Below, piece by piece: positions 12,776 through 19,665 of a stretch of DNA of 40,914 nucleotides. The stretch's first letter is position 1, and every line of letters starts with the position of its first letter. The position numbers and the translations under genes are program-made. The stretch spans positions 1 to 40,914 of the IMG/VR virus record IMGVR_UViG_3300044612_002484; one strand, 5' to 3'. The notes under the pieces were generated by a model that was given only the letters and a program-made list of their open reading frames with translations, was not told where the DNA came from and made no database searches. This stretch comes from a virus.

Positions 12776-14028
12776 CGTTTGCCGTCCTGGTGTGAGCCGT
12801 TGTCGGAACCAATGAAATGCCGCCCGCACTCGTTGGCGGCCCTGCCGAATGACCCGGAGCCGGCAAACGGATCAACGACCATCTCGCCGGCTTCGGTGAG
12901 GGACTCGATGATGGGCTTGACTTCGCCGAGCCCCTGCGCCCACTCGTGAAGGTCTTTGCGTGGTGGCGTGCCAACGATCACGTCATCGATGTAGTGCTTG
13001 GTGCTTCGCCGCTGGTTCACAAACCACACGATCGGCTTCCACCTGACCTGCACCCACTTTCCCGGCAGCTGCTGCGGCATGGCACTGTGCGTCAGAGCAA
13101 AACACCACCAGTATTTGAGGTGCGGCGACATGGCCGCGATCACCTCACCAAGGGTGGCTTGACCGCAGTACGCGACCAGCGAGCCGCCGGGCTTCAGCTT
13201 GTCGGCAGCCCACAACGCGAGCTCGCCGTACAACTTCGTGGCACTGTCGCCATACGGAGGATCAGTCAGCACCAGGTCGATTGAGCCGCGAGCGACGTCG
13301 GCGAGAACAGACTGAAAGTCTCCGCGACGCATGTCGAATATCAAGCCACCGGATTGCTGTATCGCAGACAGCGTTTCGGATTCCGCGTCTTTTCTCTTTG
13401 CTTTGCGAAGCTCAGAGTAAGCCCGACTGACTTTACCGGTGCGGTCCATCTCCTCGACCAGATGGCCGTACCTTTCCGGCTCAGACCGAGCAGCCTCGTC
13501 AACGGCCTTCGCTTTCTCGTAGGTGCGGCGATCGACACCGCAAGCGGCCGCCGCCACCGACGACGTGCGCTTTGACTCGTCGCGAGGCTGCGAAAAGGTG
13601 GGGGAAGTTCCCCCACCTTTTTTGGGCCGGCCGGGCGATTGCTTTTCTGCCGCCTCCGCAATCGGCCGCTGAAACTCCTCGATCTTTTTGCCGAGCGCCA
13701 CCATCTCGCTTGGCTTAAACGGCTCGCGGCAAACATTCTCGTCACGCTCGGCCAGCACTCGCTGCCGCAGTTCCGACAGACTCACGGCCGTGACAGCCGG
13801 GATCGTGAGCATGCCAAGTTGCTTGCATGCCTCAAGTCGCCTCCCGCCGACAAGCAGTCGGTTATCGCCATCAATGACGACCGGATGCAGCAGCCCGATT
13901 TCGGTGATCGACTGCTTGAGTGGCTCAAGGTCGCCAAGGTCTTTCCGATAACGATCCACAACGACGATCTGGTGGATGGCAACAGGCTGGCTGTTGCTGT
14001 GCTTCTTTAAAACGCTCGTGTCGCTCAC
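12772..14028 (-). CDS. ParB-like / DNA methyltransferase fusion
   Basis: This 418-residue protein joins two domains. Residues about 16-120 are a ParB/sulfiredoxin-like domain: LEPLKQSITEIGLLHPVVI, then LLVGGRRLEACKQLG and ENVCREPFKPSEMVALG. Residues about 225-415 are a DNA methyltransferase of the N6-adenine/N4-cytosine type, with the catalytic TDPPYG (DPPY 256-259) and the SAM-binding loop VDPFAGSGSFG (386-396). The linker contains Pro/Lys/Gly and HTH-like AACGVDRRTYEKAKAV. The enzyme would methylate phage or host DNA, probably to avoid host restriction. It starts with ATG 14028 and is translationally coupled to the nuclease-like gene after it. Confidence 0.85.
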   Translation of the reverse strand: MSDTSVLKKHSNSQPVAIHQIVVVDRYRKDLGDLEPLKQSITEIGLLHPVVIDGDNRLLVGGRRLEACKQLGMLTIPAVTAVSLSELRQRVLAERDENVCREPFKPSEMVALGKKIEEFQRPIAEAAEKQSPGRPKKGGGTSPTFSQPRDESKRTSSVAAAACGVDRRTYEKAKAVDEAARSEPERYGHLVEEMDRTGKVSRAYSELRKAKRKDAESETLSAIQQSGGLIFDMRRGDFQSVLADVARGSIDLVLTDPPYGDSATKLYGELALWAADKLKPGGSLVAYCGQATLGEVIAAMSPHLKYWWCFALTHSAMPQQLPGKWVQVRWKPIVWFVNQRRSTKHYIDDVIVGTPPRKDLHEWAQGLGEVKPIIESLTEAGEMVVDPFAGSGSFGRAANECGRHFIGSDNGSHQDGKR

Positions 14029-14054
14029 CGTTCACCTCCGTGTGTGTGTTGTCC

Positions 14055-14291
14055 TCAGTCCCCGGTCCACGTCGGCCCGGGGTGCACCACCGTCGCTTGC
14101 TCCGGTTCGTACTTCCGCAGCCGCTGCCGCAACTCGCGTACCTCAACGTGCAGCCGCTCGACCTCCGGCTCCTGCGAAAGGTAGGAATTGATCACCGCAG
14201 CCACCGTGCTGGCGGCATCGTCGCCCCACGCATCGGACACAAGTGTGCGCAACCGCCACTTGCGTTCAGCAATCCATTCGGCCGGGCTCAT
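14055..14291 (-). CDS. Small coiled-coil protein, unknown
   Basis: This 78-residue protein begins MSPAEWIAERKWRLRTLV and has a coiled-coil segment VERLHVEVRELRQRLRKYEPE. I do not recognise it. ATG 14291 overlaps the stop of the upstream gene (ATGA) and is preferred over an in-frame start six codons earlier. It is followed by a 26-base gap before the ParB-methyltransferase gene. Confidence 0.55.
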   Translation of the reverse strand: MSPAEWIAERKWRLRTLVSDAWGDDAASTVAAVINSYLSQEPEVERLHVEVRELRQRLRKYEPEQATVVHPGPTWTGD

Positions 14292-14545
14292 GATCTGCCC
14301 TCCTGCCATCGTTGGGCCTGCGATGTGATCCTCGCCACGATGTCCACCAGCTGCGGCGCTGCCGCTCGGTACGCAGCCTCTGCGGTTTCGTGCCAGTCGT
14401 CGCGGGCTGGCACGAGCGAACCACCGGAGCGGCGTGCGTACCGCTGACCATCAATCGTCACGGCATCGCCGTGGTCAAGGAATCCGACCACGCCGCCGTC
14501 TCCGAGCTCCCGAAAAACGCTGACACGGTAGAGATGCGCGCTCAT
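14288..14545 (-). CDS. Small protein, unknown
   Basis: This 85-residue protein starts MSAHLYRVSVFRELGDGG and contains FLDHGDAVTIDGQRYARRSGGS then a helix WHETAEAAYRAAAPQLVDIVARI. It could be a small two-layer alpha/beta protein. I do not recognise it. It overlaps both neighbours by ATGA junctions, at 14545 with the SSB-like gene and at 14291 with the next. A much longer frame starting at 14986 is rejected, since it runs over the SSB-like gene. Confidence 0.55.
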   Translation of the reverse strand: MSAHLYRVSVFRELGDGGVVGFLDHGDAVTIDGQRYARRSGGSLVPARDDWHETAEAAYRAAAPQLVDIVARITSQAQRWQEGRS

Positions 14546-15090
14546 GCGGCACCGCCGATCAGCGCCACCAGGAGCGGCACCATCCAGAGGAACGGGACGT
14601 CGTCGGCACCGCCACCAGCCACGAACTCCGATTTGGCCTTCTGCGGGAGCGTCTTCCTGGGGGCCGACTCGCGGATCGCTTTCGGCAGCATCTCCGGGCC
14701 GGGCTTCCACGCCACGACCTTCACGTACTCGTTGCCGGCCTTGCTCAGGGCCAGCACCGTCTCGACGGTCGCCATCTGCCCCTTGAGCACGCGCTCGTCC
14801 CACTCGCCTTGCGGTGGATCGACACGCGCCGCGCGACAAACCTGCTCGACCTTGCCACGCTGGTGACAGGGGATCGACTCCCACACTGGCTTGTACTTCG
14901 CCGAGACCTCGAGCTTCACCGTGAGCACCTTGCCCTCCGGGTTGCCGCCACTCTTCGCCCAGTCCTTTGTCTGAATGCCGGCCCACGCAATCTTGGCCAC
15001 GTGCGTGCCGTCCGGGCAGAAGCCCTGCGGCTCCCCGGCGTCGCCGGTGCCAGCGTCAAACTCGTCGTCGCCGAATTCATCCCAATTCAT
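14542..15090 (-). CDS. SSB-like protein (DUF669 type)
   Basis: This 182-residue protein has the build of phage DUF669 proteins, which are OB-fold single-strand DNA-binding proteins found next to Sak4-type ATPases. It opens with acidic MNWDEFGDDEFDA, then PDGTHVAKIAWAGIQTKDWAKSGGNPEGKVLTVKLEV, a strand pattern typical of the family, followed by VARVDPPQGEWDERVLKG-like text and a hydrophobic VPLLVALIGGAA end. It would coat single-stranded DNA during recombination and replication. ATG 15090 overlaps the stop of the preceding small gene. Confidence 0.65.
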   Translation of the reverse strand: MNWDEFGDDEFDAGTGDAGEPQGFCPDGTHVAKIAWAGIQTKDWAKSGGNPEGKVLTVKLEVSAKYKPVWESIPCHQRGKVEQVCRAARVDPPQGEWDERVLKGQMATVETVLALSKAGNEYVKVVAWKPGPEMLPKAIRESAPRKTLPQKAKSEFVAGGGADDVPFLWMVPLLVALIGGAA

Positions 15091-15296
15091 GATTGCACCT
15101 CCGGTTCATGTTGCTTGTTGCCCACCCGCACGATGCGGTTGGCGTCACCGTTCAGCAGTTCTTCGATAGCGTCCTTGGCTTTGTCGAACGCGAGCTCCTG
15201 CGACTCATACATCCGCGTCACCGCGGCGATCTTTCGCATGAGCTCGGCCCGCTGGTCCTGGCGGACCTTCCACGGTGGGTTGTCAGACCACGACAT
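15087..15296 (-). CDS. Small helical protein between Sak4 and SSB-like genes
   Basis: This 69-residue protein begins MSWSDNPPWKVRQDQRAELMRKIAAVTRMYESQELAFDKAK and is mostly helical and charged. I do not recognise it. ATG 15296 lies inside the end of the Sak4-like gene and is preceded by GGAGGTCGCCA, a good ribosome-binding site. Position suggests a recombination accessory. Confidence 0.55.
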   Translation of the reverse strand: MSWSDNPPWKVRQDQRAELMRKIAAVTRMYESQELAFDKAKDAIEELLNGDANRIVRVGNKQHEPEVQS

Positions 15297-16239
15297 TGGC
15301 GACCTCCGTCGGCTCGATGACGTCGTGCCGGGCGTTGATCGCACGCGCGAGCTTGTCCGACTCGTCTTGGGTCAGTTGCTCCTCCGACAGCAGCTGATCG
15401 ATGCGGTCCGAAATCTTCCCCAGAGTCCGCACGGTGGTGGCTTCGGAGATGTGGGCCACGATCCGATCGAACAGCTTCGGCTCCTCCAGACCGGCAGCCG
15501 GCACCTGGGCCGGGGCCGGCCCGGAGAAAATCGTCTGCAGATGGCTGATGTCCATCGGCATTTCGGCGGGCAGCCCGAAGCGGTTCTTCGCAGACCATGC
15601 CGCAGAATGCTCCGCGTGCATGACCCTCTCCTTGCCCCCTTGGGCCTTGAGCCTGCCGTCCCCGCCCTCGACGAGCTTCATCTTGTAGGTGCAGAACAGC
15701 AGCAGATCGCACCACTCGCGGAGCAGGGGGCTCACCTGCTTGGTCAGCTTGAGTTCGTAACGATCGTAGCCGTCGGTCTGGTCCGGTGGGCTCACACGCT
15801 TCACCGTGGAATGAGCCACCCACACCACATTGATCCCCTGAGCGACGAGCACGTCGCACGAAGCGAGGAACCGTGTCCAATGCTCGGCGAGCATCGTGTA
15901 GCCGCGGCCAAAGCCGAAGTCTTCGATGCTCTTTTTGCCGCTCGTCTTCAGCAGCCATTCGATTAGCAGCTTCTCGGCCCAGTCGGCCGAGTCGATGACG
16001 ATCGTCTGGAATCCCTGCGGGTTCACCGCGAGCTCGGTCACGGCGAGCGTCAGGGTTTTCCAGTCGTGAACCGAGACGCGAGCCACGTCGAGGTGGTGCG
16101 TGCCGTCCTCAGTGTCGAGCACCAGCGGCGCCGGGAACTGCGTTGCCAACGTCGTCTTCCCGATGCCCTCGTCGCCGTAGATCGTCGCCCGCGCTGCGGC
16201 CTGCTTTCGGCCACGTGTGATCTGCAAAACTCCGCTCAT
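15283..16239 (-). CDS. Sak4-like AAA ATPase (recombinase)
   Basis: This 318-residue protein is a RecA-fold ATPase of the phage Sak4 (AAA_24) kind. Walker A is YGDEGIGKTTLA (about residues 21-32), the core DTEDGTHHLDV follows, Walker B is TIVIDSADW (about 79-87), and NVVWVAHS with KLTKQVSPLLREWCDLLLF completes the ATPase. A C-terminal helical part has the KISDRIDQLLSEEQLT pattern. It would anneal or exchange DNA strands together with the SSB-like gene two positions downstream. ATG 16239 overlaps the stop of the upstream small gene (ATGA). Confidence 0.8.
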   Translation of the reverse strand: MSGVLQITRGRKQAAARATIYGDEGIGKTTLATQFPAPLVLDTEDGTHHLDVARVSVHDWKTLTLAVTELAVNPQGFQTIVIDSADWAEKLLIEWLLKTSGKKSIEDFGFGRGYTMLAEHWTRFLASCDVLVAQGINVVWVAHSTVKRVSPPDQTDGYDRYELKLTKQVSPLLREWCDLLLFCTYKMKLVEGGDGRLKAQGGKERVMHAEHSAAWSAKNRFGLPAEMPMDISHLQTIFSGPAPAQVPAAGLEEPKLFDRIVAHISEATTVRTLGKISDRIDQLLSEEQLTQDESDKLARAINARHDVIEPTEVANVVV

Positions 16240-16466
16240 TTCGAGCTCCTTTCGTCGTGAGAAATAACAATCGCCGCTTCAGCCAACGCCGTCCTGAGCG
16301 CCAGCACATCAACAGGTTCGATCCGATACACACCACGCTGCAGCTGCTCCATCCCCGACTCCATCACGCGTGCCAGCCGGTACACGCGTTGCAGTGCGGC
16401 CCCGCGGTCACAGTTCCGCTGGGCACGACTCCGGGCCGCTAGGTCCGGCATGAAATTCGTTGCCAT
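16236..16466 (-). CDS. Small helical protein, unknown
   Basis: This 76-residue protein begins MATNFMPDLAARSRAQRNCDRGAALQRVYRLARVMESGMEQL and ends in VLALRTALAEAAIVISHDERS, all helical. I do not recognise it. ATG 16466 has AAGGAG nine bases upstream. It overlaps the end of the CsrA gene by 59 bases in another frame, an unusually long overlap in this operon, so either the CsrA tail or this start may be different in reality. Confidence 0.5.
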   Translation of the reverse strand: MATNFMPDLAARSRAQRNCDRGAALQRVYRLARVMESGMEQLQRGVYRIEPVDVLALRTALAEAAIVISHDERSSK

Positions 16467-16665
16467 TGCTTCCAACTCCTTCTGGTTTCTTTTGAATCAC
16501 CCACGGATCCATCCGCTCGAGGAGCTCGTGCCGCAGCACCGTCACCCCCGGGGGGGCTTTGACGCCGAGACGCACGCGACCTCGCTCAATCGCACACACC
16601 ATCACCTCGATTCCGAGACCTTCGAAAACAAGCGACTCGTCGACCTTCCGGCTGAGAATCAGCAT
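16408..16665 (-). CDS. csrA: CsrA homologue
   Basis: This 85-residue protein is a clear CsrA/RsmA homologue. The first 60 residues match the family: MLILSRKVDESLVF, then a second beta segment IEVMVCAIERGRVRLGVKAPPGVTVLRHELLERM, containing the RNA-contacting Arg in VLRHEL. CsrA binds GGA motifs in mRNA leaders and blocks or activates translation. The C-terminal 25 residues after QKKPEG are an extension rich in Gly, Asn and Pro, not found in the 61-residue enterobacterial protein. ATG 16665 is inside the end of the preceding gene. A phage copy could redirect host carbon or motility control, or tune phage leaders. Confidence 0.9.
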   Translation of the reverse strand: MLILSRKVDESLVFEGLGIEVMVCAIERGRVRLGVKAPPGVTVLRHELLERMDPWVIQKKPEGVGSNGNEFHAGPSGPESCPAEL

Positions 16666-16937
16666 GAGCGTTGTGCCCCTTTCTTGGCGGCCAGCGCCGC
16701 GAGACGTGCCATCGCTTGGGCACCGAGCAACGTCTCGCCCAACTGCTCGCGAAACGCTTCCAGGTCGTCGATGCATGACGTGATCACGTCATACGCGACG
16801 AGCCGGTCGCCACGGGCGATGCGCTGATCGAGGTCGTGGTCTTCGGCGTCGACCCCAGGGCCGTCGCCGGCGAGGGCTCGGCATCGCTTCAGACGCTCGA
16901 CTAGCAGCAGCGCGGATGCGGCCGCGGCGAGGATCAC
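16659..16937 (-). CDS. Helical protein, unknown
   Basis: This 92-residue protein begins with GTG at 16937, which overlaps the stop of the preceding gene as GTGA. It reads VILAAAASALLLVERLKRC, then a helical rest with DVITSCIDDLEAFREQLGETLLGAQAMARLAALAAKKG. I do not recognise it. A far longer frame from 17327 is open here, but its upstream part is Arg-rich junk overlapping a better gene, so I reject it. Confidence 0.5.
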   Translation of the reverse strand: MILAAAASALLLVERLKRCRALAGDGPGVDAEDHDLDQRIARGDRLVAYDVITSCIDDLEAFREQLGETLLGAQAMARLAALAAKKGAQRSC

Positions 16938-17146
16938 CGGACCCCGAGAATCCTCTCCGCGAGAGCCGAGTAGTGTTCCGGCACCACCCACTCCTCGCGT
17001 CCCTGCTGCAGCCTCCACGCTGGCCAATCCCGCCGGATCATCTCGCAAAGCCGCTCGATCTCCTGCGGGGAGGGGTCGTCTGGGCGTGCCGTGCCGCCGC
17101 CCCGTCGCCCGCGATTGCAGGCCAGTCCGTTGTCGTCCGTGATCAC
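16934..17146 (-). CDS. Small protein with W-x-VP tail, unknown
   Basis: This 70-residue protein starts with GTG at 17146, behind a strong GAGGAGG site five bases upstream. It contains PSPQEIERLCEMIRRDWPAWRLQQGREEWVVPEHYSALAERILG, a pattern I have seen in uncharacterised proteins of Planctomycetota (an EI..RC..I...W helix). Function unknown. It is one of the first genes of the leftward early operon. Confidence 0.6.
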   Translation of the reverse strand: MITDDNGLACNRGRRGGGTARPDDPSPQEIERLCEMIRRDWPAWRLQQGREEWVVPEHYSALAERILGVR

Positions 17147-17355
17147 GTTTGCCTCCTCGAGATGCGGAGGGTTTCGGCTGGCGTCGCTTTGTCGTCGGCA
17201 TCCGTTGCCTCCTGGTAAAAAGACCCGCTCGGCGTCGTGCTTTGCGGGATCCGTGCTTCCTTGCCATGCCGGCTCCGCCGGCTCCTTCCGCTCGTCGTCT
17301 CCGACGTCGAGCGGTCCTGTCGCCCACCCCGAACGACTAGTGTACAGACGTTCAC
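17143..17355 (-). CDS. Doubtful first ORF of the early operon
   Basis: An open frame ends at 17143 with a TGA overlapping the next GTG start, as expected for a real operon gene. Its best start, GTG 17355, lies inside the TGTAC-N4-GTTCA box and has no ribosome-binding site, and its residues are Arg/Ser/Thr-rich. The C-terminal end (YQEATDADDKATPAETLRISRR) is more protein-like. Another frame has a perfect AGGAGG site before ATG near 17203 but runs on through two better genes. The true content of 17147-17340 is unresolved. Confidence 0.25.
   Translation of the reverse strand: MNVCTLVVRGGRQDRSTSETTSGRSRRSRHGKEARIPQSTTPSGSFYQEATDADDKATPAETLRISRRQT
17341..17354 (-). promoter_or_regulatory. TGTAC-N4-GTTCA box upstream of the early operon
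   Basis: TGTACAGACGTTCA, with one more pair of matching bases outside (G at 17340, C at 17355), lies 17 bases downstream of the TATGCT element of the leftward promoter. On the minus strand it reads TGAAC-N4-GTACACT. This is where an operator would block transcription of the early operon. Confidence 0.55.
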
Positions 17356-17371
17356 ATGTGGACTTCTGGCC

Positions 17372-17399
17372 AGCATATTCACGCTGGCGCTGCTGTCAA
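17372..17399 (-). promoter_or_regulatory. Leftward early promoter
   Basis: On the minus strand a perfect TTGACA (17394-17399) is followed after 16 bases by TATGCT (17372-17377), four of six matches to a -10 consensus. It faces the early operon beginning at about 17146. A second leftward promoter with the same TTGACA and 16-base spacing is at 17655. Confidence 0.5.
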
Positions 17400-17472
17400 T
17401 AAACTTTTCCGTGTGGGTGTTTTGTGCGGGGAAATGCGGTCGATTCGCTTGTTTGTGGCTTTGCGTACAAAC

Positions 17473-17625
17473 CTAGCCAGAAAAAAAACGGCTAGTGAAC
17501 GAAATCAGGAAGTCAAGCACGCCTGCCACCGTCTGTGCGGTGGCGGTGTCGCTTCCGAGCTCTTGGCCAAGACGAACCAGCACAAGAGACTGCATCGCTT
17601 CGCTCCATCGAATGCGAGAAATCAT
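17473..17625 (-). CDS. Small protein, unknown
   Basis: This 50-residue peptide begins MISRIRWSEAMQSLVLVRLGQELGSDTATAQTVAGVLDFLISF and is helical with a hydrophobic end. ATG 17625 has GGAGG six bases upstream, and a TTGACA-TACATT promoter lies at 17655-17682, so the gene looks genuine though short. It sits between the early operon promoter and the excisionase-like gene, the usual place of an immunity or Cro-like gene, but it has no visible DNA-binding motif. Function unknown. Confidence 0.5.
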   Translation of the reverse strand: MISRIRWSEAMQSLVLVRLGQELGSDTATAQTVAGVLDFLISFTSRFFSG

Positions 17626-17654
17626 CAACGTCCTCCGTGTCGTTGTTGGCGGGC

Positions 17655-17682
17655 AATGTATCGGATCGTACAAACCTGTCAA
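17655..17682 (-). promoter_or_regulatory. Leftward promoter for the 50-residue gene
   Basis: On the minus strand TTGACA (17677-17682) is followed after 16 bases by TACATT (17655-17660). Start codon 17625 lies about 30 bases downstream. The spacer contains AGGTTTGTACG, which also occurs at 17463-17473. Confidence 0.5.
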
Positions 17683-17723
17683 CGCCAATCACAAAAAAAC
17701 TCGCTGGCGGGAAAATTCACCAC

Positions 17724-17957
17724 TCATTCGCCCTTGCGTGGGCGTCCGCCCTTGCCGGGATCGCGGTCACGCTGATCTCGCTCGAGGAACTCGCGGACAA
17801 CCTTGCCAGAGAAAACCCAAGGCCCTGTTCCATCGGCAAGACGGTGGCCTTTTAGCTGCCCCTCTTCGGCCCATATGCGGACCGTCTTGCTAGTGGTCTT
17901 CATCAGCTTCGCCACGTCGGCCGTGCCCAGCACGTCAGTGTCTTCAATCTTTGCCAT
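17724..17957 (-). CDS. Excisionase-like helix-turn-helix protein
   Basis: This 77-residue protein has the helix_turn_helix_17 / MerR-like layout: LGTADVAKLMKTTSKTVRIWAEEGQLKGHRL, then a wing GPWVFSGKVVREFLE and a basic tail GKGGRPRKG. Small proteins of this kind beside an integrase are usually recombination directionality factors or regulators. ATG 17957 starts at MAKIEDTDVLGT; the ribosome-binding site is poor. The gene is divergent from the integrase, and the site at 18088 overlaps its likely -10 (TACAAT on the minus strand), suggesting repression of excision. Confidence 0.7.
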   Translation of the reverse strand: MAKIEDTDVLGTADVAKLMKTTSKTVRIWAEEGQLKGHRLADGTGPWVFSGKVVREFLERDQRDRDPGKGGRPRKGE

Positions 17958-18188
17958 GATTTCATGCTGCGGCCGCCACAAGGCCGGCAAAACGCGGTAA
18001 ATAGCTAAAGTTTGACGCTGAATTGGCCGCCAGCGTAGGGTTATGGCAGCCGATAGTTTTCGAGCGGAGGGCATGCACATTGCAAATTGTACGCATGTAC
18101 AGTACGCTCGGTGACGTCGGCAAGGATGCCGGTCTGACTGCGATGGCGGTCGGCGGCAGACTGAAACCCTGCCGCGAAGGACGTCGCC
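17958..18188. promoter_or_regulatory. Divergent HTH / integrase control region
   Basis: No gene is seen in this gap. It contains the palindrome TGTACGCATGTACA with an extra GTAC next to it, a minus-strand TACAAT, and a plus-strand TTGACG near 18010. It is the most likely place for attP, but without the host sequence no core can be pointed out. Confidence 0.45.
18088..18101. promoter_or_regulatory. Palindromic TGTAC-GCAT-GTACA box
   Basis: TGTAC and GTACA are perfect arms around a four-base centre. One arm overlaps a minus-strand TACAAT, the probable -10 of the leftward HTH gene. This is the only one of the four boxes with both arms fully symmetrical, as expected for a strong operator between divergent genes. 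Confidence 0.6.
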
Positions 18189-19145
18189 ATGCTGGTTCGC
18201 TCTCTCCTCCTCGACCGATACGCTCCCCACCACATGCTGGCCGACCGCACGGTCTTGCTGTACATGCAGACCCTCGACCGGTTCCGCGATTACCTCGCGA
18301 CGGTGCCAGGCCGAGTCGATCCTGAGCCCACGCTCGACGACCTCGACGACCTGGTCGTGTCTAAGTTCCTGCGGTATCGCGAGACCACGCCGCACCGCGG
18401 GAAAATCTGTGCCCGCAACAGCGTCCTCAAGGATCGCACGCAGCTGATCGCCATCTGGTCCTACGCAAGTAAGAAGAAGTTGAAAAACAGCAGCGGTGAG
18501 CATGTCGAGTGGCCGTCGCTGCCGCCGTATCGTGCGATTGAGCGCGTGCCGCGAGCGTATTCATCCGACGACGTGGCGAAGCTCATTCGACTCGCAAAAA
18601 CGCGGAGCGACTCCTACAAGGGGCCGATCGCTGGCGTGCCAAACGCGTGGTGGTGGTCGACGCAAATCTACGTTTCGTGGCTGACGGCCGAGCGGCTGGG
18701 GGCAATGCTGGCCCTGCGATGGGAGCAGGTCGACTTTGATGCCCGCGAGATCACGTTCCTCGGTGCGACACGCAAAGGAAAAACCCGCGACATCGTCCGC
18801 GGAATCAACCAGCAGGCCGCGGACATGCTGCTGGCCGGCCGCCGCCGGCCGGAGGATCTCGTCTGGCCGTGGGATCGACAGCCGTCCTCAATTTGGTCGT
18901 CCCTCAAGGTGCTGTGCAAACGTGCCGGCGTCACCTACCGTGGCTTCCACGGCTTCCGCAAAGCGTCCTTGAGCTACTACCACGCAGCTGGTGGAGATGC
19001 CACGCGGCTGGCTGATCACGACCGGCCGTCCACAACTCGCAAAAGCTATTTCGATCCCGGCATTGTGCGAGACGGGCCGACGGCACCGGACCTGCTGCCA
19101 CCGCTCGATCTGGGCGAAGAGCCGCCAGAGCGGCCGGCGGCGTGA
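18189..19145 (+). CDS. int: Tyrosine recombinase integrase
   Basis: This 318-residue integrase inserts and, with a directionality factor, excises the phage genome. It has a core-binding N-terminal domain (DRTVLLYMQTLDRFRDYLATVPG) and a catalytic domain with the expected residues: Arg I R169 (TAERLGAMLALRW), the beta-hairpin Lys K196 or K198 (TRKGKTRD), H254-x-x-R257 (HGFRKAS), H277 and the nucleophile Y287 (TTRKSYFDP). Length is normal. ATG 18189 follows AGGACGTCGCC. It is divergent from the excisionase-like gene and is the main evidence for a temperate life style. Confidence 0.9.
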   Translation: MLVRSLLLDRYAPHHMLADRTVLLYMQTLDRFRDYLATVPGRVDPEPTLDDLDDLVVSKFLRYRETTPHRGKICARNSVLKDRTQLIAIWSYASKKKLKNSSGEHVEWPSLPPYRAIERVPRAYSSDDVAKLIRLAKTRSDSYKGPIAGVPNAWWWSTQIYVSWLTAERLGAMLALRWEQVDFDAREITFLGATRKGKTRDIVRGINQQAADMLLAGRRRPEDLVWPWDRQPSSIWSSLKVLCKRAGVTYRGFHGFRKASLSYYHAAGGDATRLADHDRPSTTRKSYFDPGIVRDGPTAPDLLPPLDLGEEPPERPAA

Positions 19146-19270
19146 TGGCACTCTGTGACACCAGCTGGCACGTTGCGGCACGTTGATCGCAATTGACGTC
19201 GATTGAAGCGTTTGCAACTTGTCGCGCTGCCGCTATGGTTGCGTGCGTCACTCGCGAAAGGAGTACACGA

Positions 19271-19582
19271 ATGGACTGCGAAACAAAAGGTTCTGAGTTT
19301 GAGTTGGCGACGCGATTTGGCCTGCTGTACAGACTGAATGACGAGGACCGCATCGCGGTCTGCCATGCCATTGCCGAAGCCTGCGAGCAATCATTTCGCC
19401 GTGGGTTCATGCAAGGATGGATGGGGAGCGGAGATGTTGAGGTCGACGTAATGGACTGGAGATTCAACACGCCGCTATCAGAGTCTCCATCTCCACACGG
19501 CACGTATGACAACTCGTCGCTGGCGAGGCACACGCACGAGGTGGGCCTTCCCAGCCGCTGCGCTCCGCTCGTCGAGTCGTGA
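19271..19582 (+). CDS. Small protein after the integrase, unknown
   Basis: This 103-residue protein begins MDCETKGSEFELATRFGLLYRLNDEDRIAVCHAIAEACEQSFRRGFMQGW; the helical half is followed by a less ordered Ser/Pro/His-rich end. I do not recognise it. ATG 19271 has AAAGGAG seven bases upstream, which decides against the longer frame from 19193. It is the last rightward gene before the convergent junction and may be a lysogeny-expressed gene. Confidence 0.55.
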   Translation: MDCETKGSEFELATRFGLLYRLNDEDRIAVCHAIAEACEQSFRRGFMQGWMGSGDVEVDVMDWRFNTPLSESPSPHGTYDNSSLARHTHEVGLPSRCAPLVES

Positions 19583-19600
19583 CCGGATTTCCCACGCCAA

Positions 19601-19623
19601 GGATCACGACTCCTACGTGATCC
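19601..19623. terminator. Hairpin 1 at the convergent junction
   Basis: GGATCACG and CGTGATCC form a perfect eight-base stem with a seven-base loop, 19 bases after the stop of the rightward gene. It is followed directly by a second hairpin. Confidence 0.5.
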
Positions 19624-19624
19624 G

Positions 19625-19654
19625 CGACCAGCCGGGGTGAGATCCGGCTGGTCG
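19625..19654. terminator. Hairpin 2 at the convergent junction
   Basis: CGACCAGCCGG and CCGGCTGGTCG form a perfect 11-base stem with an eight-base loop, between convergent genes ending at 19582 and 19666. It is probably a bidirectional terminator, without T tracts. Confidence 0.6.
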
Positions 19655-19665
19655 CCGCGGGAAAT

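Noticed and set aside
14809-15966. 385-residue plus-strand frame opposite the Sak4-like and SSB-like genes
   Set aside because: It is antisense to two well-supported genes and has no recognisable domain.
16659-17327. 222-residue leftward frame covering two early genes
   Set aside because: Its first two thirds are Arg-rich and overlap a better gene with its own start; only the part from GTG 16937 is protein-like.
17473-17494. Stem-loop CTAGCC...GGCTAG with an A run as a rho-independent terminator
   Set aside because: The T run on the transcribed strand lies in the loop rather than after the stem, so it does not fit the normal model.
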